Source: Falsiroseomonas frigidaquae
Lineage (GTDB): Bacteria; Pseudomonadota; Alphaproteobacteria; Acetobacterales; Acetobacteraceae
DNA length: 64,000 nucleotides
Reading direction: 5' to 3'
NCBI RefSeq assembly: GCF_012163145.1
Contig: NZ_JAAVTX010000002.1
Coordinates: 620,001 to 684,000 of the forward strand
Both the position numbers and the translations under genes were made by a program. The notes below the pieces were generated by a model, which searched no databases, was not told the origin of the DNA, and saw only the letters and a list, made by a program, of their open reading frames with translations. Positions 42,970 to 51,132 of this stretch are shown piece by piece (position 1 is the stretch's first letter; every line of letters starts with the position of its first letter).

Positions 42970-43578
42970 ATGCCCGAAGCCCCCTTCCCGCTCGCCGAGG
43001 CCCCCGTGAACGAGGCCGTGCGTGCCCTGCTGGCCCGCGCCTCCGTCCCGCCCCGCCAGTTGCACGACCCGGCGCCGGATGCGGCGGCGCTGTCGCTGGC
43101 GGTTGCCGCGGCCGCCCGCGCACCGGACCATGGCTGGCTCCGCCCCTGGCGCTTCGTCGGCATCCAGGGCGAGGACCGCGCGAAGTTCGGCGATCTGCTG
43201 GCCCAGGCCATGCAGGCCCGCGCGCCGGATACGCCGGAGGCGCGGCTGGAGCTGGAGCGGCTGAAGCCGTTGCGGTCCCCGCTGCTGGTCGCCGCCGGCG
43301 CCGCCATCCGCGCCCATCCGAAGATCCCGGCCTGGGAGCAGGAAGCCACCGCCGCCGCCGGCATCATGAACTTCATCAATGCGCTGGATGCGATGGGCTT
43401 CGGCTGCTGCTGGCTGTCCTCCCCGGCCCTGCAGGACTTGTCGATCAAGGCGGCGCTGGGCTTCGCCGAGACGGACCGGCTGCTCGGCTGGATCTATGTC
43501 GGCACGCCGGAGGCCGAGCGCCCGCGCCCGGAACGCCCGGCGCCGCAGGGCTTCTGGCGCGACTGGCAGCCGGCGTGA
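42970..43578 (+). CDS. Nitroreductase family protein (YdjA-like)
   Basis: A 202-residue FMN-dependent oxidoreductase. The block AAARAPDHGWLRPWRFVGIQG is the nitroreductase FMN-binding N-terminus in its YdjA-like form; AAAGIMNFINALDAMGFGCCWLSSPAL and the closing GWIYVGTPEAE are further family marks. The substrate is unknown. It overlaps the following glyoxalase-like gene (GTGA). A possible iron-regulator palindrome lies just upstream. Confidence 0.85.
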   Translation: MPEAPFPLAEAPVNEAVRALLARASVPPRQLHDPAPDAAALSLAVAAAARAPDHGWLRPWRFVGIQGEDRAKFGDLLAQAMQARAPDTPEARLELERLKPLRSPLLVAAGAAIRAHPKIPAWEQEATAAAGIMNFINALDAMGFGCCWLSSPALQDLSIKAALGFAETDRLLGWIYVGTPEAERPRPERPAPQGFWRDWQPA

Positions 43579-43923
43579 CGCCCGACCCGGCCCGCTGCAT
43601 CCCCATCCTCGCCTCGCTGGACCTGGCGGAGACGCTGGAATTCTACCGCGACCAGCTCGGCTTCAAAGGGGAAAGCCATGGCGACTATGCCATCGTGAAG
43701 CGGCAGGCGATGGAGCTGCATTTCTGGCTCACGACGCGCCGCGTCGATGCCGAGCATACCGCCTGCACCATCCGCGGCGGCCAGGTGCCGGCGCTGCATG
43801 CGGAATTCGCGGCGCGCGGCGTGCCCGCCTGTCACCCTTCGCGCTGCGCCCCTGGGGCATGCACGAATTCCACCTGATCGACCCGCACGGCACCTGCTGC
43901 GCTTCGGCTGCGCCGAAACCTGA
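43575..43923 (+). pseudogene. Glyoxalase/bleomycin-resistance family gene with two frameshifts
   Basis: From a GTG overlapping the nitroreductase stop, CIPILASLDLAETLEFYRDQLGF and later MELHFWLTTRR match the glyoxalase/dioxygenase superfamily. The match leaves the first frame near 43830 and goes on in the second as SPFALRPWGMHEFHLIDPHG. Near 43894 it moves to the third, giving LLRFGCAET and a TGA at 43921-43923. Each shift equals loss of one C from a CCCTG-like run. Read through, it would be about 116 residues, normal for the family. It is either a pseudogene or two homopolymer errors in the assembly. Confidence 0.8.
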
Positions 43924-43925
43924 CC

Positions 43926-44027
43926 ATGCCAAATCCCCTCGACGGGAACCTGCGCACGCCAAGGGCGGGTGAGCGGCCGCTCGCCCGCCTTCGGCGGGCG
44001 CAGGTTTCCATCAGTGGGATTTGGTAT
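43926..44027. repeat. Nested 100-base inverted repeat between convergent genes
   Basis: Outer arms CCAAATCCC (43929-43937) and GGGATTTGG (44016-44024) enclose GGGAACCTGCGC (43944-43955) and GCGCAGGTTTCC (43998-44009, one G-T pair). Inside is a 26-base near-palindrome centred on GCGGCCGC, and GCCCGCC-TTC-GGCGGGC forms an alternative hairpin. It fills the space between the frameshifted gene and the SGNH gene and overlaps the latter's stop codon. It could be a two-way terminator or a REP-like mobile palindrome. Confidence 0.75.
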
Positions 44028-44863
44028 CAGGCCTCGGTCAGCCGGCCCAGCCCCGGGGCGAGGTCCGGGAAATGCTCCGCCGCCGCGTCGAACAGCAGGG
44101 CGCCGATCCGCAGGTAGCCCCAGCCGGTGAAATGCACGCCGTCCTCGGCACGGAACACCCGCGTCGTCGCCGGCATTGGCACGGCGGGCAGGAAGCGGCC
44201 CTCGGCATCGCTGGTCGCCTCCCAGGTATCCACCCAGATGGCGCCCGCCGCCTCCGCCGCCGCCTGCTGGATGGTGTTGAGCTGCCGCGCCGCGCCGGCG
44301 AACTGCGCCTCCCGCATGTTTGGCAGGCCGAGCCAGACGGCGCGGGCGCCGGATTGGGTGGCGTGGTGCACCATCTCCGTCACCCGGCGGGTGTAGTGTT
44401 CGGCGTAGCCGGCGGTGCCGAAGCGGTATCGGGCCCGCTCCTCCCGCACCACCAGCGGGCGGAAATCATTGGCGCCGACCCAGAACACCGCGAGCTGCGG
44501 CTGGTGCAGCGCCACCAGGTCCCGGGTCACCGCGGTCCAGTCATGTTCATCGGTACGGGTCACGCCGGTGGCGTGCAGCGTGCCGTTGATGACGCGCGGC
44601 GTCGGCCGGCGGCGCAGCACGGGGTTGAGCGACAGGAACAGGCCCTGCGCCAGCGAATCGCCCAGGAACAGCAGGTTCAGCCGCTCGGGCAGCGGCGCCG
44701 GCTCGGCCGGCCCGGCCTCCGGCGCTTCGCCCTGCGGCGCGGCGTGGGTCGCGGCCGGCCAGCCCAGCGCACCAGCCAGACCGGCCAGCACCATGCGGCG
44801 CGAAGGCCCGTCGCGGAACCCAGTGGAAGGCCCGGTGGAAATAAGGCTGCGACGCGACCGCAT
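44027..44863 (-). CDS. Exported SGNH/GDSL hydrolase (DUF459-like)
   Basis: A 278-residue protein. The N-terminus has a twin-arginine motif (SRRMVLAGLAGALG) before a hydrophobic stretch ending ATHA, so Tat export is likely. SGNH blocks are LFLGDSLAQGL (catalytic Ser), VFWVGANDF (Asn) and DGVHFTGWGY (catalytic Asp-His). The layout resembles DUF459 periplasmic proteins. GGAG precedes the ATG by six bases. With the MBOAT gene nearby a role in removing or transferring acyl groups on envelope polysaccharide is likely. Confidence 0.85.
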   Translation of the reverse strand: MRSRRSLISTGPSTGFRDGPSRRMVLAGLAGALGWPAATHAAPQGEAPEAGPAEPAPLPERLNLLFLGDSLAQGLFLSLNPVLRRRPTPRVINGTLHATGVTRTDEHDWTAVTRDLVALHQPQLAVFWVGANDFRPLVVREERARYRFGTAGYAEHYTRRVTEMVHHATQSGARAVWLGLPNMREAQFAGAARQLNTIQQAAAEAAGAIWVDTWEATSDAEGRFLPAVPMPATTRVFRAEDGVHFTGWGYLRIGALLFDAAAEHFPDLAPGLGRLTEA

Positions 44864-44939
44864 CCGAGGCTCCGCATGCACGAGGATTTGCGGCACACTA
44901 GCAGTCGTCGATGAACAGGATAAGGACGGTGGCCGCAGC

Positions 44940-46232
44940 ATGTTGAAACGACGCGGCCTCATTTCCACCCTGGCATTCTCCGGCCTGCTGGCCGGCTGCC
45001 GCAGCGAGCCTGCCACCACCACCACCCCGGCCGCCGAGGCGGCGCTGCGGGCCGAAGGGCTGCTGCCCGCCCCCGATGCGGAATTCGAGGCATTGCTGCC
45101 CGCCACCCCCGGCGACGATCCGCTGGCGCCGCTGGGCAGCGCGCTGCGCGCCTTGCAGGGCGGTGCCCAGGGCCGCGCGCTGGTGCTGCTGATGGGCGAC
45201 AGCCACATCGCCTTCCCGCGCCTGGCGGAGCGGCTGCGGGACCATCTGCAGGGCCGCTTCGGCGCCATCGGCCCGGGCCGCATGCCGCCCGGCCGGGCGC
45301 AGCGCGGCTTCCTGCCCGCCGGCATCACGCTGGAGCAGGAGGGCGAATGGTCCGTCGCCCATGCGCTGCGCGCCGCCACGCCCGGCCCCTTCGGCCTGTC
45401 CGGCTACCGCCTGTCCGGCTACCGCGCCGGCGACCGGATCAACCTTCGCGCGAGCGATCCGCGCGGCTTCGACAGGCTGCACCTGGTGCTGCATTGCGGT
45501 CCGGACAGCGGCAGCTTCCGCGTGCTCGCACCCGGCATCGCCGGCCTGCCGCGCGCCACCCGCACCGCCAGCCCGACCACGCGGCTGATCCGCCTGGACC
45601 TCGCCCCCGGCAGCCGGGAGGTGGCGGTGGAGCTGGTCGGCGATGGCCAGGTGGATCTGCTGGGCTGGGGCATCGACCGGCGCGGCAATGGCGTGCTGGT
45701 GGAGGCCTTCGGCATCAACGGCGCCACCCTTGCCACGCTGGACAACCGCAGCCCCGCGATCCTGGCGCGGGAGCTGGCGGTGGCGCCGCCGGCGCTGATC
45801 ATCCTGGAATACGGCACCAATGAATCCACGGACCGGGATTTCGACGCCGCCGCCTACGGCCTGGCCCTGTCGCGCCGGATCGCCACGCTGCGCGCCGCCA
45901 GCCCGCGCAGCGGCATTATGCTGATGGGCGTGCCGGATGCGGGCCGCCCGATCCGGCGTGGCCGTGGCGCCTGCCCGGTGACGCCGCTGCCGGCCCTGCA
46001 GGCGGTGCGCGCCGCGCAGCGCCGGGTCGCGGCCAGTGAGAGGGTGGGCTTCTTCGACTGGTCGGCGGAGGTCACCCAGGACCCCTGCCGCCTGCCGCGC
46101 CTGCTCCACGCCAACCCGCCGCTGATGCGGCCGGACCTGGTGCATTTCACCGTGGATGGCTATCGCCTGACGGCGGATCGGCTGCACGCGCATCTGCTGC
46201 GCGGCGCAGGCCTCGGCCCTGCCGGCGCCTGA
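44940..46232 (+). CDS. SGNH-hydrolase lipoprotein
   Basis: A 430-residue protein with a lipoprotein signal (MLKRRGLISTLAFSGLLAGC, Cys20 as lipid-attachment site). VLLMGDSHIAF holds the block-I Ser, LIILEYGTNES the Asn block, and DLVHFTVDGY the catalytic Asp-His. A beta-rich insert of about 130 residues sits between blocks I and III. It stands nine bases before the MBOAT gene and is divergent from the first SGNH gene across 76 bases. Probably an acetyl-transfer partner of the MBOAT protein. Confidence 0.85.
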   Translation: MLKRRGLISTLAFSGLLAGCRSEPATTTTPAAEAALRAEGLLPAPDAEFEALLPATPGDDPLAPLGSALRALQGGAQGRALVLLMGDSHIAFPRLAERLRDHLQGRFGAIGPGRMPPGRAQRGFLPAGITLEQEGEWSVAHALRAATPGPFGLSGYRLSGYRAGDRINLRASDPRGFDRLHLVLHCGPDSGSFRVLAPGIAGLPRATRTASPTTRLIRLDLAPGSREVAVELVGDGQVDLLGWGIDRRGNGVLVEAFGINGATLATLDNRSPAILARELAVAPPALIILEYGTNESTDRDFDAAAYGLALSRRIATLRAASPRSGIMLMGVPDAGRPIRRGRGACPVTPLPALQAVRAAQRRVAASERVGFFDWSAEVTQDPCRLPRLLHANPPLMRPDLVHFTVDGYRLTADRLHAHLLRGAGLGPAGA

Positions 46233-46241
46233 AGCCGGGCG

Positions 46242-47645
46242 ATGCTGTTTCCGACTGGCCTGTTCGCGATCTTCTTCGCCATGGTCTTCGCCGGCCATTG
46301 GCTGCTGGTGCGGCACCTGCCGGCCCTGGTGCTGCCCTTCCTGCTGGCCGCCAATCTGGTGTTCTACGCCGCCTTCAGCCTGCCCTTCTGCGCCGCCCTG
46401 CTGGGGGTCGGGCTATGGACCTGGGCGATCGGGCGCGGCGTCGGCCAAGGACGCGGGCGCGGCCTGCTGTGGCTGGGCGTGGCCGTGGTGCTGCTGTGGC
46501 TCGGCTGGTTCAAATACACCGGCTTCCTGCTGCGGGAGGCTTCGCCCATCGCCGTCGCGCTCGGCCTGCCGCCGCTGCCGGTGCCGGAGATCCTGCTGCC
46601 GGTCGGCATCTCCTTCTACGTGTTCCAGGCCATCTCCTACATGGTGGATGTGCATCGCGGCGATGCGCGGGCCGAAGGCTCGCCGCTGAAGGTGCTGGTG
46701 TACCTGACCTTCTTCCCGCATCTGGCGGCCGGCCCCATCGTCCGCGCCGGGCGCTTCCTGCCGCAGCTCCAGGCCGCGCCGGATCGCATGCGGGTGCCGG
46801 TGGTGATGGGCGGGCTGCTGATCCTGGGCGGGCTGGCCAAGAAGATGCTGCTGGCGAATGAGCTGGCGACCGGGTTGGTGGACCCGGTGTTCCGCGACCC
46901 CGGCGCCTGGGGCGCGGCCGACATCCTGCTGGCCTGTTATGGCTATACCATCCAGATCTGGCTGGATTTCTCCGGCTATTCGGACATGGCGATCGGGCTG
47001 GCGGCGCTGCTCGGCTATCATTTCACCAAGAATTTCGACCAGCCCTTCCGCGCCCTGACGCTGTCGGAGTTCTGGCGGCGCTGGCACATCTCGCTCTCCA
47101 CCTGGCTGCGGGACTATCTGTTCAAGCCGCTCGGCGGCAGCCGGGGCAGCGAAGGCCGCACCCGGCGCAACCTGCTGCTGACCATGCTGCTGGGCGGCAT
47201 CTGGCACGGCGCCGCCTGGACCTTCGTGCTGTGGGGGCTGCTGCACGGGCTGGCGCTGGTGGTGGAACGCGCACTCGGCGGGCGCGCGGTGCCGGCCTCG
47301 CCGGCCGGGCGGGTGCTGCGCTGGGCCATCACCTTCCACATCGTGGTCGCCGCCTTCGTGCTGTTCCGCGCGCCGGACCTGGCGACGGTCGCGGCGCTGG
47401 CGCAGGGGGTCTGGGGCGGGGCGCCCGAGCTGGTGCAGGATACCGCCTGGACGCCTCGGCTACTGGCGATCATCGCGCTCGGCCTCGGCCTGCATTTCGC
47501 CCCGCCGGACCTGCGCCAGCGGCTGGAGGATGCTCTGCGACCGTTGCCGGCGCCGCTGCTTGGCCTGGTCTTCGGCCTGGCGATGCTCGCCATCATCCTG
47601 GCGGCGCCGGAGGGCGTGGCGCCCTTCATCTACTTCCAGTTCTGA
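46242..47645 (+). CDS. MBOAT family O-acyltransferase (AlgI-like)
   Basis: A 467-residue membrane protein with about eleven helices. LPVGISFYVFQAISYMVDVHRGD, FFPHLAAGPIVRAGRFLPQ, FDQPFRALTLSEFWRRWHISLSTWLRDY-type sequence and GGIWHGAAWTFVLWG with the catalytic His are AlgI/DltB signatures. It would move acetyl or acyl groups across the inner membrane for modification of an exported polysaccharide. It is cotranscribed with the SGNH lipoprotein gene. Confidence 0.92.
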   Translation: MLFPTGLFAIFFAMVFAGHWLLVRHLPALVLPFLLAANLVFYAAFSLPFCAALLGVGLWTWAIGRGVGQGRGRGLLWLGVAVVLLWLGWFKYTGFLLREASPIAVALGLPPLPVPEILLPVGISFYVFQAISYMVDVHRGDARAEGSPLKVLVYLTFFPHLAAGPIVRAGRFLPQLQAAPDRMRVPVVMGGLLILGGLAKKMLLANELATGLVDPVFRDPGAWGAADILLACYGYTIQIWLDFSGYSDMAIGLAALLGYHFTKNFDQPFRALTLSEFWRRWHISLSTWLRDYLFKPLGGSRGSEGRTRRNLLLTMLLGGIWHGAAWTFVLWGLLHGLALVVERALGGRAVPASPAGRVLRWAITFHIVVAAFVLFRAPDLATVAALAQGVWGGAPELVQDTAWTPRLLAIIALGLGLHFAPPDLRQRLEDALRPLPAPLLGLVFGLAMLAIILAAPEGVAPFIYFQF

Positions 47646-47657
47646 GGCGGATTCGCG

Positions 47658-47945
47658 ATGCGCCAACCCTGGCTCGAAGCCCAGCCCGACGCCGCAGCGG
47701 ATGATTTCTCCCCGCGCAGCGCCACGCGCACGGCCGGCGCCACGGCCTGGGTGGTGGGCCTCGCTTTGCTGGTCCTTGCCGCCGGGCGATCCGGCGCCAT
47801 CGTCGATGCGGCCTATGGGCTGCCGCTGGCGCCGGGGACCGAGACCCTGATCGCGGTGGCGGAATCCTGGGACAGCGCCATGGCCGCGCTCGGCATCCCG
47901 GACTGGGTGGAGACGGTCACCGCCGCGCTCGGCACCGGGCGCTGA
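47658..47945 (+). CDS. Small single-helix protein downstream of the MBOAT gene
   Basis: A 95-residue protein with one predicted helix (about 28-48, TAWVVGLALLVLAAG) and a short periplasmic tail (ESWDSAMAALGIPDWVETV). It starts 12 bases after the MBOAT stop, so it is likely cotranscribed. The tail resembles what often precedes the SGNH domain in DUF459-type partners of MBOAT proteins, so it may be an anchor that has lost or never had that domain; this is my inference. Its 3' third overlaps the convergent SGNH gene by 133 bases. Confidence 0.5.
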   Translation: MRQPWLEAQPDAAADDFSPRSATRTAGATAWVVGLALLVLAAGRSGAIVDAAYGLPLAPGTETLIAVAESWDSAMAALGIPDWVETVTAALGTGR

Positions 47946-48481
47946 GCCATCACGCCCTGCAGCCCCTGCCACCAGGCGCGATAGCCCGCCGCGGTGGGGT
48001 GGACGCCATCCGCCGTCGGGTAGTCGCAGCGGGAGACGCGGCCGCGATGCAGCGCCGGCAGATGCGCCAGCGCCGCATCGGCGCGATCCTGGCTGTTCAG
48101 CAGCGCCCGGTCCAGCAGCCGGCTGGCGGCCTCCAGCGCCTGGTCGCGGGCGAAGCAGCCGGGGGTGGCCCAGATGATGCGCTCGGCCGGCCAGCGTTCC
48201 ATGATCGCGGCGATCTGGCGCGGATAATCCTCCGCCGCTTCGGGGGCGAGGCCGCGCAGGTCATTGGTGCCGAAGACCAGCACCAGGCGGCTGGCGCAGC
48301 GTGGCGCCTGCTGGCGCAGCCAGGGCAGGCCGGCACCATTCTGCGCGATCACCTGGAAGCCGGCGGCGCGGGCATGCGGGGCCATGCCGAGCGCCAGGCT
48401 GTCGCCCAGCAGCAGGTCCGGGCAGGCCCAGGCCCGACCGGCCATCAGCATTCCGAACACCAGGCAGGCCAGCCACCGCAT
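47813..48481 (-). CDS. Third exported SGNH hydrolase
   Basis: A 222-residue protein. A signal peptide (MRWLACLVFGMLMAGRAWAC) leads to CPDLLLGDSLALGM with the catalytic Ser, LVLVFGTNDLRGL and DYPTADGVHPTAAGY with the Asp-His pair. The start is uncertain; GTG 48493 and ATG 48511 are alternatives, since the ribosome site AGGAG lies 13 bases before the chosen ATG. The last 45 residues overlap the opposite gene and are low in complexity. Three SGNH genes around one MBOAT gene suggest several acceptors or acylation states. Confidence 0.75.
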   Translation of the reverse strand: MRWLACLVFGMLMAGRAWACPDLLLGDSLALGMAPHARAAGFQVIAQNGAGLPWLRQQAPRCASRLVLVFGTNDLRGLAPEAAEDYPRQIAAIMERWPAERIIWATPGCFARDQALEAASRLLDRALLNSQDRADAALAHLPALHRGRVSRCDYPTADGVHPTAAGYRAWWQGLQGVMAQRPVPSAAVTVSTQSGMPSAAMALSQDSATAIRVSVPGASGSP

Positions 48482-48615
48482 CAGACGCTTCACGCTCCTG
48501 CACACTCCCATCCCGGCTGCCCTGGGCCGCATGCCACCACAGGCATGAACCCGCAGTGAACCAGGGTGCCGGGCGCGCCTTGCATCACGATGCGCGGCAC
48601 GCCCATATCCGGCGG

Positions 48616-49452
48616 ATGGACCCTGAAATGGACCTCGATTTTTCCGAGGCGGAAATCCGCCGCTACTCGCGCCACATCCTGCTGGAGGAGGTGGGCGCGA
48701 TCGGCCAGGCGAAGCTGCGCGCGGCGCGGGTTTTGCTGGTCGGCGCCGGCGGCCTTGGCTCGCCGCTGGCGCTGTACCTTGCCGCCGCCGGCGTGGGAAC
48801 CCTCGGGCTGATCGACGACGACCGGCTGGAATTGTCCAACCTGCAGCGCCAGGTGGCGCATGACACCGCCCGCATCGGTCGCAACAAAGCCGAGAGCGCC
48901 GCCGAGACCATCGCGGCGCTCAACCCGGAAACCCGGGTGGAGGTGCATGCCCGGCGGCTCGATGCCGGCTGGGCCTGGGCGAATATCGGCAATTACGACC
49001 TGGTCTGCGACGGCACGGATAACTTCGCCACGCGCTTCCTGCTCGGCGATGCCTGCCACCTGCTCGGCCGCCCGCTGGTCTCCGCCGCCGTGCTGCGCTT
49101 CGAGGGCCAGCTTTCGGTCTTCCGCGGGCATGAGGGCGCGCCGCACCCCTGCCATCGCTGCCTGCACCCGGAACCGCCGCCCGAGGGGCTGGTGCCGACC
49201 TGTTCCGAGGCCGGGGTGCTGGGCGCCGTGACCGGCGTGATGGGCACGCTGCAGGCGACGGAGGTGCTGAAACACATCCTCGGCATCGGCGAGAGCCTGT
49301 CCGGCCGCCTGTTGCTGTGGGATGCGCTGGATATGCGGTTCCGGACCGTGAAGCTGCGGCGGGACCCCGGCTGCCCGCTCTGCGGCGACCATCCCAGCAT
49401 CCACGACCTGTCCGCGCACGCCGCCCCCGCCGCGCCGGCCTGCGCGGTGTGA
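48616..49452 (+). CDS. moeB: Molybdopterin-synthase adenylyltransferase MoeB / ThiF family
   Basis: A 278-residue E1-like enzyme that adenylates the C-terminal glycine of a sulfur-carrier protein. RYSRHILLEEVGAIGQAKLRAARVLLVGAGGLGSP is the N-terminal region; IDDDRLELSNLQRQ is the ATP site. Zinc cysteines are CHRC and CPLC, and PTCSEAGVLG carries the conserved Cys. The ATG at 48616 is taken, with 48628 possible. No rhodanese domain is present, so it is of the short MoeB type. ThiF cannot be excluded from sequence alone. Confidence 0.9.
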   Translation: MDPEMDLDFSEAEIRRYSRHILLEEVGAIGQAKLRAARVLLVGAGGLGSPLALYLAAAGVGTLGLIDDDRLELSNLQRQVAHDTARIGRNKAESAAETIAALNPETRVEVHARRLDAGWAWANIGNYDLVCDGTDNFATRFLLGDACHLLGRPLVSAAVLRFEGQLSVFRGHEGAPHPCHRCLHPEPPPEGLVPTCSEAGVLGAVTGVMGTLQATEVLKHILGIGESLSGRLLLWDALDMRFRTVKLRRDPGCPLCGDHPSIHDLSAHAAPAAPACAV

Positions 49453-49823
49453 GCCAGCCGCTCGGCATCCTGCTGCTGTCCGGTGCGCATGACCGCGCGC
49501 ACTACGCCCTGGTGCTGGCCACCGGCGCCGCGGCGGTGGGGCGGGATGTGGTGGTCTTCGCCAGCAATGCCGGCTGCCGCCTGTTCCTCGACCCCTGCCC
49601 CCTGCTGGCGGATGCGCGGGAGGCGCTGCTGGCCGAACGCGGCGTCGCCACCCTGGCCGAGCTGCTGGAGGCCGCCGCCGAACTGGGCATCCGCCGCATC
49701 GCCTGCGAGGCCGGGCTGAAGGCTGAAGGGCTGCACGCCGCGGCGCTGGCGCCAGGGGTGGAGGTGGCGGGGGTGGTGACCTTCCTTGGCGCCGTTGGCA
49801 GCGGGCAGATCGCTACCTTGTAG
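49449..49823 (+). CDS. DsrE family protein
   Basis: A 124-residue protein starting with GTG that overlaps the moeB stop (GTGA). ILLLSGAHDRAHYALVLATGAAAVGRDVVVFAS is the DsrE/DsrF fold start. It has two cysteines, in SNAGCRLFLDPCPLL and RRIACEAGL. DsrE-like proteins carry or transfer sulfur, or act in unknown redox tasks. Translational coupling to moeB suggests a link to sulfur transfer; this is an inference. Confidence 0.75.
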   Translation: MSQPLGILLLSGAHDRAHYALVLATGAAAVGRDVVVFASNAGCRLFLDPCPLLADAREALLAERGVATLAELLEAAAELGIRRIACEAGLKAEGLHAAALAPGVEVAGVVTFLGAVGSGQIATL

Positions 49824-49863
49824 GCGCTTGACCCGACACGGCGGAATGGGGGAGGGATCGGGC

Positions 49864-50802
49864 ATGGTTCCTTTCCGCCTCGCTCTTTTCGGTCCCGCTC
49901 TGCTTGCGCTGTTGGCCCTCGGCCAGGGCGCGGCGGCGCAGTCCAGCCTGGCGCCCACCCAGGGCAGCCTGCCGCCGCCACGGCCCGCCAACCAGGCGGC
50001 GCCCCGGCTGGTGCCGTCGGAGCAACCCCGTTCGCTGACCCTGCCGCCCAGCCGCCCGGCCACGCCGGCGCAGCGGCAGGCGGCGCCGCGCCCGACCCCG
50101 TCGCGGACACAGGCGCCGGCACGCGCCCAGGCGCCGGCGCAACCTTCCCGCGCCGCGCCACCTCGGGCTGCTTCGCCCTCCCCCAGCCGCGCCACGGCCG
50201 CGCCGCCGACGGTCGGCCGGCCGACACCACCGCCCAGCCGCCGCCCCGCCGCGGCAGCCGCCGGGGCCGGAGCCGGAGCTGGGGCCGCTGCCGTCGCGGC
50301 CGCCGCCGCCAGCCGCGCGGCGGAACCGGGCCGTCCGACGCCACCACCTTCGGTTCCCAGCACCGGCTCCGTCACCGGCCTCGCCTTGCCGCGCTACGCC
50401 GCGCTGCGCTCGGATGAGGTCAACATGCGGGTCGGTCCCTCCACCAGCTACCCGATCGAATGGACCTTCCAGCGCCGCGACCTGCCGGTGCAGATCATCG
50501 GCGAGTTCCAGCTCTGGCGCCGCATCCGCGATGCGGATGGGGCGGAAGGCTGGGTGCATTCCTCCACCCTCGCCGGCCGCCGCACCGTGCTGGTGCGCCC
50601 TGCCACCGCGCAGGAGGCGACGCTGCGCCGCCGGCCGGAGGATGCCGCGACGGCCGTTGCCCGCATCCGCCCCGGCGTCATCGCCCGCATCCGCGAATGC
50701 GAGACCGGCGCGCCCTGGTGCGAGCTGCAGGTCGCCGGCCATCGCGGATTCCTGCGCAGGACGGAGCTTTGGGGAGTGGGACTCGAGGAGGAGATCAAAT
50801 AG
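49864..50802 (+). CDS. Exported protein with C-terminal bacterial SH3 domains
   Basis: A 312-residue protein with a signal peptide (about 1-25, ending GAAAQ), a long Pro/Ala/Arg-rich low-complexity linker (about 30-165) and a C-terminal part with two SH3-like units: SDEVNMRVGPSTSYPIEW to WVHSSTLAG, and then ATLRRRPEDAATAVARI to FLRRTELWG. The first has the classic NMRVGP SH3_3 signature. Such proteins bind peptidoglycan or modulate envelope enzymes. GGAGG lies eight bases before the ATG. The next gene, for the nitrile hydratase-like unit, begins nine bases downstream. Confidence 0.85.
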   Translation: MVPFRLALFGPALLALLALGQGAAAQSSLAPTQGSLPPPRPANQAAPRLVPSEQPRSLTLPPSRPATPAQRQAAPRPTPSRTQAPARAQAPAQPSRAAPPRAASPSPSRATAAPPTVGRPTPPPSRRPAAAAAGAGAGAGAAAVAAAAASRAAEPGRPTPPPSVPSTGSVTGLALPRYAALRSDEVNMRVGPSTSYPIEWTFQRRDLPVQIIGEFQLWRRIRDADGAEGWVHSSTLAGRRTVLVRPATAQEATLRRRPEDAATAVARIRPGVIARIRECETGAPWCELQVAGHRGFLRRTELWGVGLEEEIK

Positions 50803-50811
50803 GCTTCCCCG

Positions 50812-51132
50812 ATGCCCGAAGACGCCCCTTCCCCTGATCCCGCCACGCACGATATCGGCGGCGCGCCCCGCTTCCGCTGCACCCCGGTGGAGCCGGATGA
50901 CGAGGCGCCGCCGGACGCCTTCGGCAAGCGCGTCGATGCGCTGCGCCAGCTGCTCGCCCAGCGCGGGCTGATGAGCGTGGATGAGCTGCGCCGCGGGGTG
51001 GAGGCCATCCCGGAGGCCGAATACCATTCGCTCGGCTACTACGAACGCTGGCTGCGCTCGATCTCCGGCCTGATGGTCGAGAAGGGCGTGGTGCAGCGGG
51101 ACGATCTTCTGGGCAAGGATTTGCAGCCATGA
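50812..51132 (+). CDS. Nitrile hydratase beta subunit, N-terminal part, as a separate protein
   Basis: A 106-residue protein matching the N-terminal helical half of nitrile hydratase beta: THDIGGAPRF near the start and SLGYYERWLRSISGLMVEKG, with the conserved Tyr-Tyr-Glu-x-Trp and an Arg expected near the active site. In thiocyanate hydrolase (ScnB) and in toyocamycin nitrile hydratase this half is likewise a separate subunit. It overlaps the next gene by four bases (ATGA). Confidence 0.85.
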   Translation: MPEDAPSPDPATHDIGGAPRFRCTPVEPDDEAPPDAFGKRVDALRQLLAQRGLMSVDELRRGVEAIPEAEYHSLGYYERWLRSISGLMVEKGVVQRDDLLGKDLQP

